This document shows positions 1-9,187 of a stretch of 64,000 bases of DNA, piece after piece. The first letter of the stretch is position 1, and every line of letters begins with the position of its first letter. The stretch covers positions 3,968,001-4,032,000 of the forward strand of contig NZ_CP034451.1 in the NCBI RefSeq assembly GCF_003952525.1, read 5' to 3'. The stretch is from Mesorhizobium sp. M3A.F.Ca.ET.080.04.2.1. GTDB lineage: Bacteria > Pseudomonadota > Alphaproteobacteria > Rhizobiales > Rhizobiaceae. Below the pieces are notes generated by a model. The model ran no database searches, had not been told where the DNA came from, and was given only the letters and a program-made list of their open reading frames with translations. The translations under genes and the position numbers were made by a program.

Positions 1-86
1 AAATTGCCACCAGACCGTCACCTGCGATGAGTTTCGGCAACTGATTTTGTCCTTTCAATCGTCGCCACTTCCTGGCCGCGGCCAAC
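1..86 (-). mobile_element. IS256-type transposase remnant, C-terminal piece
   Basis: From about base 18 this stretch is nearly identical, in the same orientation, to 12235-12302, the 3' coding part of an IS256 (mutator)-type transposase on the minus strand. Only the last few dozen codons are inside the window. It directly abuts the recombinase remnant that starts near 90, so it marks a rearrangement border shared by both copies of the inverted module. Confidence 0.6.
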
Positions 87-99
87 ATGGGCCACTCGA

Positions 100-270
100 A
101 GGCAGCAGACTGGCGGCTATATGGACGGGCTGTGAGCCCGCACCGGAGACATTGGCGAAATCTACGATCTCTATAGCAACGTCAAGGAGAAGCGCGAGGT
201 GTTGCAGATGTGGTCAAATCACATCGAATGGCTGATCAAGCAGGCTGCGGATGACGCTCTGGCGGCGTAG
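100..270 (+). pseudogene. Tyrosine recombinase remnant with internal deletion
   Basis: The last roughly 40 codons, ending in IKQAADDALAA, match the C-terminus of the recombinase pseudogene at 11170-12060, which lies inverted. Upstream, a short stretch encoding LAAIWTGCEP matches its middle part, and about 440 bases between the two have been lost. The deletion joins two short similar sequences of the type GAYATYGGC. The catalytic core is missing, so the product cannot be active. It converges with the metalloprotease gene on the other strand and overlaps its 3' end. Confidence 0.65.
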
Positions 271-868
271 CTGCTGGCATGGGCGGAAGATGCGGCGCAA
301 CAATCGTCAGAGCCTCATCGAATTGGAGATCATGCTTGACCAGCAAATGCGCGGCCAATGCTTCGATGGCTGACCAGTGATCGAGTACTAGCCGGGCCGT
401 GCGATCTTCGATCCGCCTCCAACGGGGGCGGCGCGGCATCAGGAACCGCAACTCACCATAGATTCGCTTGGCATCCGCGTAGTCGCTGCTCCCCTCATTC
501 CCATCGGACGCATTCATCGCCATATCGCGCGGGTCCAGATAGCCTTCGAATGCGGATTCTGCAAAAGGACCTGCCAGACACGCAACTATCTCTTGGATCG
601 CTTCATCGCGTTGGAAATGTCGATCCATATCGTTCTCGAAAATCGGCTTTAGCTCCGAGGTGAATCCTTGCGCTGAATAGAAAACCGTGCCTTCGACAAA
701 ACCACCGCACTCTCCGTCACCGGCGTCGGGGTAAATACTAACACTTGAGAAAGCAGGGAGTTCACGGTCGTCGTCGAACATCTGACGGTGCAAAACGATG
801 GCGGCCACCGCGTGCCCGGCTTCGTGATGCGCCACAGACGGGAGAAGATATTGGGAGGCTACATTCAT
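236..868 (-). CDS. Small HEAGH zinc metalloprotease-like protein, copy A
   Basis: A 210-residue protein with HEAGH at residues 15-19, the HExxH zinc-binding and catalytic signature, in a context (HEAGHAVAAIV) typical of FtsH/M41-like or related gluzincin folds. No AAA ATPase domain, signal peptide or membrane segment is present, so it is a stand-alone soluble protease-like domain. A near-identical copy of 209 residues lies inverted at 10575-11204. Its ATG overlaps the stop of the upstream chimeric gene (ATGA), which implies translational coupling. A NifA/sigma-54-type promoter lies upstream at 1293-1370. The substrate is unknown; it could instead be an inactive homologue. Confidence 0.7.
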   Translation of the reverse strand: MNVASQYLLPSVAHHEAGHAVAAIVLHRQMFDDDRELPAFSSVSIYPDAGDGECGGFVEGTVFYSAQGFTSELKPIFENDMDRHFQRDEAIQEIVACLAGPFAESAFEGYLDPRDMAMNASDGNEGSSDYADAKRIYGELRFLMPRRPRWRRIEDRTARLVLDHWSAIEALAAHLLVKHDLQFDEALTIVAPHLPPMPAATPPERHPQPA

Positions 869-1143
869 GCGGTGCGGCTCTCAGATCTAGTTTCCATCCA
901 AGCCCTGATATCGGATTCAAGCCATGCGACTCGGCCGGGGGAGATGCGACGCCGCTTAGGGAACAGGCCTGCCTTCAGAGTCGCGCGGTCGCGCTCGAAC
1001 TGCGTTCCACTGAAGTGCTTCAGGGTCTTTGCCGACTGGCCGGCGGCCCAGGCAAGTGCCCGCTCGCCTTCCACATCTTCAAGCCAAAGATAGAGATCGT
1101 CGTCGGGAGCATCCAGCGTTGGACGGACATCAAATGCGTTCAT
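865..1143 (-). pseudogene. Prolyl-oligopeptidase N-terminus fused to an AlpA-type tail
   Basis: A 92-residue open frame made of two unrelated pieces. Residues 7-57 (RPTLDAPDDD, LYLWLEDVEGERALAW, FERDRATLK) are the extreme N-terminus of an S9A prolyl oligopeptidase. Residues 59-86 (LFPKRRRISPGRVAWLESDI) are the end of an AlpA/excisionase-type DNA-binding protein, without the first half of its helix-turn-helix. The join is in frame. Neither half should work alone, so this is probably a deletion scar that is still transcribed. The stop overlaps the next ATG. In the inverted copy only the last seven codons of the AlpA tail remain (10554-10577). Confidence 0.6.
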
Positions 1144-1292
1144 GTCCGGACAGCCTTCAGAAAGAAGGGATAGAGGCTTCCGTTTGATCGGGAACGCTTA
1201 GTGTTGGTAGCGGCGCCCACATGTTCGAAAAGCGTGATCATTGATGAGTTCTTCCAGTCGGTGCGGCATCGCAGTGCTTTTGCGCATAGGAC

Positions 1293-1370
1293 CGCAATTG
1301 TCGTGCCAACTGGGAAAATCGTTTCGGAACAACGTGATCGCTCTGGCAGCGTTGTGTCAGATGTCCGACA
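1293..1370 (-). promoter_or_regulatory. NifA/sigma-54-type promoter, copy A
   Basis: On the minus strand 1308-1293 reads TGGCACG-ACAA-TTGCG, matching the sigma-54 -24/-12 consensus TGGCACG-N4-TTGCW in all but the last base. At 1355-1370 there is a perfect TGT-N10-ACA, the NifA upstream activator sequence, 46 bases upstream. It points toward the chimeric gene and the metalloprotease. The -24/-12 element is repeated exactly in the inverted copy at 10517-10532. Calling it NifA-dependent is inference from motif and spacing. Confidence 0.65.
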
Positions 1371-1379
1371 TCGTCGAGA

Positions 1380-2109
1380 ATCCGACAACGAGTGCTCCTC
1401 CTAATCACCGGATCAACCTCCGGCGCCAGTCGGTGACACCGCATTCCTCTGTCTTTCCAGGAGACGGCGTGGACATCAATGCCGTTCCTCACCGAACCCG
1501 CCTCCTAGCCCTTCGCCCATACGTCACGGCCGCCCCCCGGTTTGGCTTCAACCTGAAGGATTACGGCGTCCTCTTCGCAGAGAAGATCGGGTTGTTCGTG
1601 GCGCGCGCAGCGGAGCCCAAGGAGCTTTTCTGGGTTGCGGATACTGGCATGTCGATATTACGACCGTGTGTCCTTCGACAAGCTTGGTGGCTTCTTCAAC
1701 CAGAATCTCGCCGCGGAGATCGAATCGTTATCTGCGCCGCAAAGTGCGGCCGGTGAGCGGCGTGGCCCTGCGTTCCAGTTGGCCACGGTCCTCGCTGGGA
1801 CGAGCAAGTAAATGGCTTGCGCAGCAACGGTGCGATCACACCTGGAGCACGGCGTCATCAGGAAAGCGCCATCCTTGTGCGCCCACGACACCCTGGTCGC
1901 CATCGGCCGCATCGCGGGGGGGCACTGTGGGCGATAACCATTCATTGATCTGGGCGATTGAGGGTTCTGCCGGGGCGCTATTGCTGCTCGGTAGGGCTGC
2001 GGGCTGGCGAGTCTACCAAGGCGAGCAACGACAGGCGAGACGGCAGACATTACGTGACGGAACTTGATATTGCAGTGCAGCAAGCGTAGAGCACCGCGCG
2101 CTTATCGGA
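1380..2109. other. Region without a recognised gene
   Basis: No open frame here could be assigned to a family. The plus-strand frame from about 1470 to 1660 (containing FNLKDYGVLFAEKIGLFVARA) has protein-like composition and may be a broken gene, but nothing supports a name. The end of the stretch must hold the kup promoter; no clear -35/-10 pair stood out. Confidence 0.3.
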
Positions 2110-4050
2110 GTGTCGTCCATGGCCCTTACCAATGCTGGTAACGAGGCAGAACCTGTCGAACAATCGAGCCATTCTGAGGTCGAGCAGCACAGCACCAAGG
2201 CGCTGATGTCGGGCGCACTAGGTGTCGTTTATGGCGATATAGGCACCAGCCCGATCTATGCATTTCGCGAGGCGTTGCATGCATCAGCGGGTGGCAACGT
2301 CGCCAGCCGTGGCGACATCCTCGGCGTACTCTCGCTGATCATCTGGTCCCTGACGATCACCGTGACGATCAAATACATCATGTTCGTGCTCCGCGCCGAC
2401 AATCGAGGCGAGGGCGGAGTGCTGTCGCTTATGGCGCTGGCGCGCAACAGTTTCCCGACCTGCTCTGCGGTGATCCTCGGCATCGGCATCGGCATCGGCA
2501 TCGTCGGCGCGGCGCTTTTTTTTGGCGACGCCGTCATTACGCCGGCAATCTCGGTACTGTCGGCGGTCGAAGGTATGAATGTCGTCACGCCGACGTTCCA
2601 GCCCTATGTGGTGCCGCTGACACTGGCCATCCTGGCGATCGTGTTTGCGGTACAGCGGTTTGGCACCGGCGGCGTAGGATTGGTGTTCGGACCCGTTACC
2701 GCGCTGTGGTTCCTGGCCATCGGCCTTTCCGGGCTCAACCACATCATGGACGACCCGGAAATCCTGCTGGCAATCAGCCCGCATTACATCGTGTCGTTCC
2801 TGGTCAACTCGCCTGACGTCGCCTTCGTTACGGTTGGTGCAGTCTTCCTCGCCGTCACCGGAGCCGAGGCGCTCTACGCCGACCTCGGCCATTTCGGCCG
2901 CAAGCCGATCGTGCTCGCCTGGCTGGCGATCGTGTTCCCTTGTCTGTTGCTCAATTATGTCGGGCAAGGCGCCTTCGTGCTGGCAAATGGCGGCGTTGTC
3001 GGTCATCCGTTCTTCGAGATGAACCAGGGCTGGACGCTTATTCCGATGGTCGTGCTTGCCACGGCGGCGACCGTGATCGCCTGCCAGGCGGTGATCTCCG
3101 GCGCCTTTTCGCTGACCAGGCAAGCGGTACAGCTCAACATGCTGCCGCGTTTCGTCATCCAGCACACGTCGGAAAAACAGTCGGGCCAGATCTATCTGCC
3201 GCGCATCAACCTGATGCTGGCGCTGGTGGTGATGCTGCTGGTGGTCGGCTTCGGCGAATCCAGCCGGCTGGCCTCGGCCTACGGTATTTCGGTGACCGGC
3301 AATATGCTGGTGACGAACATACTGCTTTTTGTTGTGATGACGCGCATCTGGAAATGGCCGCTCGGCGTCGCGATAGCCTTAATGGCGGTGTTCGTCTTCA
3401 TCGATACCGGCTTCTTTGCAGCTAACATCGTCAAGGTATTCGAAGGCGGCTGGGCCTCGCTTGCCATTGCCGCAGTGATCGTGATGACCATGTGGACTTG
3501 GATAAGAGGCAGCAGGTATCTATTTGACAAGACGCGCAGGAACCAGATTCCGCTCGATTTCCTTGCGGGCAATCTGTTGAAGAAGAAACCGCAGCTGGTG
3601 TCCGGTACGGCCGTGTTCCTGACCAGCGATCCCGCCAGTGCGCCGACCGCGTTGATGCACAGCCTGAAGCACTACAAGGCGCTGCACGAACAGAACGTCA
3701 TCCTCTCTGTGGTGACGGCGCAGCAGCCCGTGGTGCCCGACAGCGAGCGGATCAAGATGGAAACGATCAATGAGCTGTTCATGCGGGTGACACTGACCTT
3801 CGGCTACATGGAACAGCCTAACATCCCGCGTGCGCTGGCGATCTGCCGCAAGCAGGGTTGGAAGTTCGACATCATGACGACGTCCTTCTTCCTGTCGCGT
3901 CGCTCGCTCAAGGCGTCACCCAACTCCGGCATGCCGGTGTGGCAGGACAAGCTGTTCATCGGCTTGGCGCGCACGGCCGCCGACGCGACGGAGTATTTCC
4001 AGATCCCGACCGGACGTGTGGTCGAGATCGGAACGCAAGTGGCCGTTTAG
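2110..4050 (+). CDS. kup: Kup family potassium uptake transporter
   Basis: A 646-residue integral membrane protein, the usual length of KUP/HAK/KT potassium transporters, which bring in K+ probably by H+ symport. Family signatures include [18 protein letters not shown] near residue 40, [19 protein letters not shown] near 145 and [13 protein letters not shown] near 255. About 12 hydrophobic segments are followed by a soluble C-terminal domain. GTG at 2110 or ATG at 2119 could start it. An unusual (GGCATC)4 repeat at 2479-2502 inserts Gly-Ile pairs just before the FFGDAVITP motif. It is intact although surrounded by decayed sequence. Rhizobial chromosomes often carry other kup copies. Confidence 0.92.
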   Translation: MSSMALTNAGNEAEPVEQSSHSEVEQHSTKALMSGALGVVYGDIGTSPIYAFREALHASAGGNVASRGDILGVLSLIIWSLTITVTIKYIMFVLRADNRGEGGVLSLMALARNSFPTCSAVILGIGIGIGIVGAALFFGDAVITPAISVLSAVEGMNVVTPTFQPYVVPLTLAILAIVFAVQRFGTGGVGLVFGPVTALWFLAIGLSGLNHIMDDPEILLAISPHYIVSFLVNSPDVAFVTVGAVFLAVTGAEALYADLGHFGRKPIVLAWLAIVFPCLLLNYVGQGAFVLANGGVVGHPFFEMNQGWTLIPMVVLATAATVIACQAVISGAFSLTRQAVQLNMLPRFVIQHTSEKQSGQIYLPRINLMLALVVMLLVVGFGESSRLASAYGISVTGNMLVTNILLFVVMTRIWKWPLGVAIALMAVFVFIDTGFFAANIVKVFEGGWASLAIAAVIVMTMWTWIRGSRYLFDKTRRNQIPLDFLAGNLLKKKPQLVSGTAVFLTSDPASAPTALMHSLKHYKALHEQNVILSVVTAQQPVVPDSERIKMETINELFMRVTLTFGYMEQPNIPRALAICRKQGWKFDIMTTSFFLSRRSLKASPNSGMPVWQDKLFIGLARTAADATEYFQIPTGRVVEIGTQVAV

Positions 4051-4284
4051 GTATGCCCGGTTAAGCAGAATCAATTGGCATTTCGCGAGCCGGTGAATGC
4101 CTGACCGGGCGGAGGCCACGATGCTTGCGCCAAACTGGGGTCCGGTTCCAGGCCTGAAGCTTCCGGCCCCGAAAGCCGTCCTTTACGCCTGCGATCATTT
4201 CCGTTCCGCATTGTCTTGCCGACCCACCAGTCGAGATGCGCTGAAACGACCTCGCCGGGCAGCAACTTATCATTTGAACCTAAT

Positions 4285-4818
4285 CGATGTGCCGCAAGTC
4301 CGACCTTCATTCTTCAGTTCACAGGCTAGCGTTGCCAAAATCGGCGTGCCGCCTAACCGGCGCCGCACCGTGACCTGTCAGGATGCTATGCAGGCGCGAG
4401 GCAGAAGCTGGCTCGAGGCCGCCGGCCTGGTGCTGGTCCGGCAGCGGCCGGGCTCGGCCAAAGGCTTCATGTTCCTCTGGAGGATGAGACGGGTGCGGCA
4501 AACGTCGTCGTCTGGGTCAAGATCTCTCGAGAAATTCCGGCGCGTGCTTCTTGCTTCGGCCATGCTCGGCGTCCGCGGACGCATCCGACGGAAGAGGAGG
4601 TGGTGCACCTCGTCGCCCACGAGCTGACCGATCTGTCGGCCGGGCTGGCCAGCGTGGGAAACCGCAAGACGCCGTTTCCGTTGCCGCACGGCCGAGGGAC
4701 GAGGCTCATCACGGCGGATCGGGCATCGATCCGCGCGGCATGCCGAAGGGGCGCGACATCGTCGATGCAGTATGACCATATCGACCCTATCAAGTTCAAG
4801 ACGCGTAACTTCCGGTAG
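4285..4818 (+). pseudogene. dnaE2: Error-prone DNA polymerase DnaE2, C-terminal remnant
   Basis: Spread over several frames is the C-terminus of DnaE2: RPSFFSSQASVAKIGVPPNR, DAMQARGRSWLEAAGLVLVR, QRPGSAKG, EKFRRVLLASAMLGVRGRI, then VVHLVAHELTDLSAGLASVG and PFPLPHGRG. DnaE2 is the SOS-induced translesion polymerase subunit working with ImuA and ImuB. Over 80 percent of the gene is missing and what remains is frameshifted, so it is dead. No imuA or imuB is seen nearby. Bases 4051-4284 upstream hold nothing recognised. Confidence 0.6.
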
Positions 4819-4871
4819 CGCTTCCGGAGGCCACTTCAGCAGCATGTTGTGCACACTTTTGTCGGACCCTG

Positions 4872-5069
4872 TTAACTGCCGATTGGCAGCAGGTCACCCC
4901 GTGCCGGATCCCAAATGTCGTCGCTCTCAAGCGCAACGACTGCCCGCACCCTTTTTAAGTCAGCGAGCACCTCCACCGCCGGACGCCGCCCCGTTTCCTG
5001 AGCCGCGGCGTAACGGGTGTATTTGTGACTGTCCGGCTCAAACCACTTCAACGATTCCAAAGTAGCCAT
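4872..5069 (-). CDS. Possible small hypothetical protein
   Basis: A 65-residue frame starting MATLESLKWFEPDSHKYTRY with reasonable rhizobial codon use and no frameshift. No family is recognised, there is no clear ribosome binding site, and it sits among decayed genes, so it may be a remnant or not a gene. Confidence 0.3.
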   Translation of the reverse strand: MATLESLKWFEPDSHKYTRYAAAQETGRRPAVEVLADLKRVRAVVALESDDIWDPARGDLLPIGS

Positions 5070-5249
5070 GGCATCGCCCTTGCGGCTGCGCGTGATGCGA
5101 ATGATCGTGATCCCATCCTAAGCGCTCGCGTCGAATGGAGACACGCTGCCAACGCTTCATCTGCTCTACCCCATCTTTGTTCCAAGGCGGTCGGATCATC
5201 TCAATGAGCCCTGCCTCGGGGTGGCCAAAGCATGCATATTTATCGTTCG

Positions 5250-5710
5250 GCCCCGCATCGAATTATCATCTGCGATGTGGGACTCGATCTTGGGTTGGCG
5301 ACGGCTTCGCTCCGGGAGTAGACGTCGGACCACTGATAAGTGCCGGACCTTCTCCACAATTTCTCGGCGGACTCATCGTGAACGCTCGATTGGACGTAAA
5401 TGCGGTTCGCGGAAACGCAGGTCTGGCCGGCATTGCGGAACTTCGCCTGGACCGCACCGTCAACAGCACCGTCAATGTCGGCATCATCGAAGATGATGAA
5501 AGGTGCATTGCCGCCGGTTTCAAGGCTGACCTTCTTGATCTGGTCAGAGCACTGACGCATCAGCAGCCGTCCGACCTCGTTCGAACCGGTAAAGCTGATC
5601 TTTGGAATTGGTGCAGAGTTCACGGCCCACGCGATCACCTTCGGACGCATAGATCAGGTTGACCACGCCATCGGGAAAGCCGGCCTGATGGCGAGAGCAA
5701 ACATTGCACC
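5250..5710 (-). pseudogene. Decayed gabD fragment, partial second copy
   Basis: This closely follows 15110-15610, the middle of the intact gabD, including [40 protein letters not shown] and [19 protein letters not shown]. The 5' and 3' thirds are missing and both ends are frameshifted. It runs directly into a decayed M16 peptidase piece in the same order as the intact module at 14730-19293, so it is a duplicated and degraded copy of that module. Confidence 0.75.
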
Positions 5711-5799
5711 TAGCCACGCCACGATAAGATCGAGCGCGGCTTCGTTGCGTGCGGGTCTGTGGTCAGTGGAGGGCGGAGGAAAAGCGCTCGGCGTGCTCG

Positions 5800-6215
5800 C
5801 CCTCGCGATACCACTGGTTCGCGCCGGCAAGCGCCAGTTTCTGAGGCAAATCGCCGAACAGCTGGTAGAGCCTTACTCTCAGGGCTTGGCATCTATGTCG
5901 CCTACGACCGCCACATGCAGCCCGTCGCGTGCGAAAGCGGCTTTGTGGAAGGCGCTTAGATCGGAGGGCGTTACGCTAGTCAGCCTCCCTTGGGCGGTCT
6001 CGAATACGGATGCGTGCGTAGATTCCGCGCCGCCAGGCCAGCTCGGCGATCGCATGAGGTTCGCGCTCATTGGCAATGATTTCGGAGAGAAGCTGGGCGC
6101 GTATGCGGTCGAAAAGTGCTGGTGTAGCCGGATGCGGGTCCCGCCGCCGAGAATGTCGGCCAGCAGTCGAGCGCCGCGGCCCCGCACCAGGGACCGCCCA
6201 TGAATGACTCATGCG
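5800..6215 (-). pseudogene. Decayed M16 peptidase fragments, partial second copy
   Basis: Bases 5840-5970 track 17221-17355 of the intact peptidase gene (LSAFHKAAFARDGLHVAVVG). Bases 6050-6110 track 17450-17510, then the sequence jumps to a match with 18310-18370 (ADILGGG). At least two internal deletions and several frameshifts have destroyed it. It continues the degraded gabD fragment. Confidence 0.65.
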
Positions 6216-6368
6216 AGGCGTCTCAAGGCTGTCCGCGATCCAGCGCCAGATCTCCGCCTCGCCCGAGACGCGCAGAGCTGGCCGGTTGTGCAGGAGCCGT
6301 CGGCAATATCCGCCTTCCTCGTTCGGATGGGTAACGCTTGCGATACGGAGTCTTGACTTTGGCAGTCG

Positions 6369-6432
6369 CTCTGTGACATTACCTATATAAAGTTCGAAAG
6401 AAGGCGATATGGATCATGCATAGGTCACAGAG
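6369..6432. promoter_or_regulatory. Inverted-repeat operator upstream of hipBA
   Basis: CTCTGTGAC at 6369-6377 and GTCACAGAG at 6424-6432 form a perfect 9-base inverted repeat; ACCTAT and ATAGG next to the inner sides extend the symmetry. The second arm ends 6 bases before the hipB start. Paired sites of this kind are the expected autoregulatory target of a HipB-type repressor; that role is inferred from position. Confidence 0.55.
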
Positions 6433-6438
6433 ACCCGA

Positions 6439-6777
6439 ATGAAGGCAACGTATAAACGCACCTATTCGCGCTACGCGATGGAAGCGCTTGGCCTTTTCGG
6501 TAAGACCATCCGGCTTGGCCGGATGCAGCACCGGTTAACCGCACAGGAGTTAGCCGAGAGAATCGGTGTTTCACGCAGCACCCTGCAGCGCATCGAGAAG
6601 GGCGATCCCAAAGTCGAAATCGGACTGATGTTCGAAGCTGCTGCCATTGTCGGTGTGAAGCTGTTCGATGCCGACGGCAATGGCATCACAGCCCTCACAG
6701 GCCGCATGGACGATCGCATCGCGCTGCTGCCGAAGCACGTCTACAAGGCCGGCAAGCAGATCGTCGATGAGTTCTAA
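6439..6777 (+). CDS. hipB: HipB-like antitoxin, XRE-family repressor
   Basis: A 112-residue protein with a Cro/C1-type helix-turn-helix at about residues 31-62 (TAQELAERIGVSRSTLQRIE). It is followed by a HipA-type kinase gene that it overlaps by 11 bases, the classic antitoxin-toxin order. HipB proteins bind HipA, neutralise it, and repress the operon together with it. An inverted repeat lies immediately upstream. The length is usual for alphaproteobacterial HipB-like proteins with an extended C-terminus. Confidence 0.8.
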   Translation: MKATYKRTYSRYAMEALGLFGKTIRLGRMQHRLTAQELAERIGVSRSTLQRIEKGDPKVEIGLMFEAAAIVGVKLFDADGNGITALTGRMDDRIALLPKHVYKAGKQIVDEF

Positions 6778-8083
6778 GGTCCCCAAGTACGACGAAGCCT
6801 ATGTCTGGGTCTGGCTGCCGGGCGAGACCGCGCCGGTTGTCGCCGGGCGGCTATATGCCCATGACGGACTCGTCAGCTTCAACTATGGCAGGAGCTTTCG
6901 TGAACTGGGAAGCGCGATCCCGCTTTATCTCCCGGAACTGCCCCTGAAGGCAGGCGAATTGCCTTTGCTTCCTGGCCTAACCATGCCGGGATGCATCCGC
7001 GATGCTGCCCCTGATGCCTGGGGACGACGGGTTATCCTAAACCGCAAATTCGGTGTGAAGGGCGATGAAATCGCGCGGCTCGATATTTCAGAACTGACGT
7101 TCTTGCTGGAATCAGGCTCGGACCGCATCGGCGCGCTCGATTTTCAGTTTTCGCCAATGCATTACGAGCCGCGCGCACTGGCCAATGCCACTCTCGAAGA
7201 GCTTGTCCAATCGGCGGAGCGGGTAGAGAAAGGTATTCCGCTCACCCCCGAATTAGATCAGGCGCTGCATCACGGCAGCTCGATCGGCGGCGCAAGGCCA
7301 AAGGCGCTGATCGAGGGTGACGCCGTCAAGCATGTCGCGAAATTTTCCTCGTCTGCCGACCTTTACAGCGTCGTCAAAGGAGAATTCATAGCCATGCGGC
7401 TTGCCGCCTTGTGCGGCATCAGAGCGGCATCCGTCTCGCTCGTTCGCGCCGCAGGCAACGACGTGTTGCTCGTCGAGCGATTCGACCGGATCAAGGTCAC
7501 GGGCGGCTGGCAACGCAAATCCATGGTCTCAGCGCTGACGATGCTCGCGCTCGATGAGATGATGGCGCGTTACGCCAGCTACCAGGATTTGGCGGAGATC
7601 ATTCGCCACCGATTCACCGCGCCGTCGGAAACTCTGCGCGAGTTGTTCAGCCGCATTGTCTTCAACATACTTTGCGGCAACACCGACGATCATGCCCGCA
7701 ACCATGCGGCATTCTGGGACGGCGCTAAGCTCACCCTCACGCCTGCGTACGATATTTGTCCGCAGGCCCGCAGTGGCCAGGAGGCCAGCCAGGCCATGCT
7801 CATCAGCGGCAATAACCGCATGAGCCGGATAGCGTCCTGCCTTGAAGCGGCGCATCACTTCCTGCTCAGCGCGCCGGAAGCTCTTGCGATTGTTGAAGGC
7901 CAGCTCCGATGCATTGCGGAGAATTGGCCGCGTGTCAGCGAGGAAGCTACGCTATCCGGCACAGATCGCAATCTGTTCTGGGGCCGACAGTTCCTCAATC
8001 CCTACGCTTTTACGGCGCTGGAAGGAAGCGCCGACGTTCTCCGCGCTCTGGCTGACGAACTACGCAACAGTGTTCACGCCTGA
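6767..8083 (+). CDS. hipA: HipA-like serine/threonine kinase toxin
   Basis: A 438-residue HipA-family kinase. Visible landmarks are VKHVAKFSSSADLY near residue 185 (nucleotide-binding strand), the catalytic loop NTDDHARNHA near 305 and YDICPQ near 328 (metal-binding DFG-like site). In E. coli HipA phosphorylates glutamyl-tRNA synthetase; the target here is unknown. ATG at 6767 overlaps the hipB 3' end by 11 bases, so the two are coupled. The frame is full length with core residues intact, so the pair could be functional and could help keep the island in the population. Confidence 0.85.
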   Translation: MSSKVPKYDEAYVWVWLPGETAPVVAGRLYAHDGLVSFNYGRSFRELGSAIPLYLPELPLKAGELPLLPGLTMPGCIRDAAPDAWGRRVILNRKFGVKGDEIARLDISELTFLLESGSDRIGALDFQFSPMHYEPRALANATLEELVQSAERVEKGIPLTPELDQALHHGSSIGGARPKALIEGDAVKHVAKFSSSADLYSVVKGEFIAMRLAALCGIRAASVSLVRAAGNDVLLVERFDRIKVTGGWQRKSMVSALTMLALDEMMARYASYQDLAEIIRHRFTAPSETLRELFSRIVFNILCGNTDDHARNHAAFWDGAKLTLTPAYDICPQARSGQEASQAMLISGNNRMSRIASCLEAAHHFLLSAPEALAIVEGQLRCIAENWPRVSEEATLSGTDRNLFWGRQFLNPYAFTALEGSADVLRALADELRNSVHA

Positions 8084-8289
8084 TCCGGCGCTGGATTTCG
8101 GACAAGCTCGGCAAGCGCAAGACGCCCACAATATCGACAACCCTTGCCGTGCCAGGACGAAGATTGAACAAACGGCTCTTCAACAGTGACAACGTGCACT
8201 GCGGAGAGATGTGGAGCTGACACCGCAAAAGCCCAAGACGCGCGACTTCCCGCGATACAACTCCACATAACTGAGCGTCTACAAGCGGT

Positions 8290-9170
8290 GCAGCCAGCCA
8301 AACATCCAGCCATCAAAGCGATGATCGTCTGATCTTTTGCCGATGACATCACGTCGGGGAAGCCTTGTTCGAGCGCTTGCCGCTTCATATCGATACCGGC
8401 CTGGGCGTAGCGCATCGTTAGTTCAGCCCGAGTGGCCTGGCCATCGACTGATGGTGGCGATGTCAACACCCGCCTTGACGAGGTGGATGGCCGTCGTGTC
8501 CCGCAAAGGGCGATGATGGATGCTTTTTTCCGCCATGGTGGTTCCTTCGCCCGCAGCCATGTGTGCGCAGCAAGTATGGAACACCGAACCGGGTGAGCAG
8601 TGTGGGGCGGTCGTTGCTTTGCTCGGCGGGACAGGGCGATACCAGACGAAGGTCACAATCGAAGATTCAGGATCCCTGAACTCGTGCATCCGTATTGAAC
8701 ATCAGCGAAAACAGAGCGTAATCCCGCTGTCCAGAAGGCGTGCGGCGGACGATACGCGCCAGGACGCTCTTGATTTCCGGGCTCATCGAGATATTCGACA
8801 GGTGCCACCCACGCGCCCTCTTGAAGGGAAGTGTCACCACCAGTTGCAGCGTATCCTAATATTCGGGGTGCTCCGAAATCAGGAACCGCGCAAAGGCATC
8901 CATCGCCGCCAGCCTTGCATTGCGGGTCGCAACTGCCACGCTCGACCTCAAGTGATGTGAGAAAGCTGCCCATCCTGTCGGTATTGATGTCGGAGACCGC
9001 TTCTTTCAAGAATATCTTCCCGCTCTCCCGCGGCATGAGCCCGTGGCATGCTTCGGCCCAATGCTGTGGATTGATGTTTCTTCATGCCACAACCTCGCTG
9101 ACGAGACCGCCGAAAGCCCCTTCAAAGCGGTCGGTGGCGATCTCTCGCAGCTTTGGAAGGTAGTGCATTG
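8290..9170 (-). pseudogene. Broken tyrosine recombinase/integrase
   Basis: Pieces of a XerC/D-like recombinase appear in several minus-strand frames. The N-terminal part begins near 9160 (MGSFLTSLEVERG). Middle pieces lie at 8650-8900, and the C-terminal catalytic part at 8425-8600 includes LRDTTAIHLVKAGVDIATIS and RWPGHSG (the RxxH and GHS region), ending with RYAQAGIDMKRQALEQGFPD. At least three frameshifts are needed to read through, so it is inactive. It resembles recombinases of IS-like integrase triplets. Bases 8084-8290 hold nothing recognised. Confidence 0.6.
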
Positions 9171-9187
9171 ATTTTTCGTGGAATGGG

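Noticed and set aside
2284..3165. A 293-codon minus-strand frame inside kup
   Set aside because: It lies wholly antisense to the conserved Kup protein and has the charged, repetitive composition of a shadow frame.
5240..5650. A functional 136-residue dehydrogenase-like protein
   Set aside because: It is a fragment of gabD with foreign residues at both ends from frameshifts, and cannot contain a complete active site and cofactor domain.
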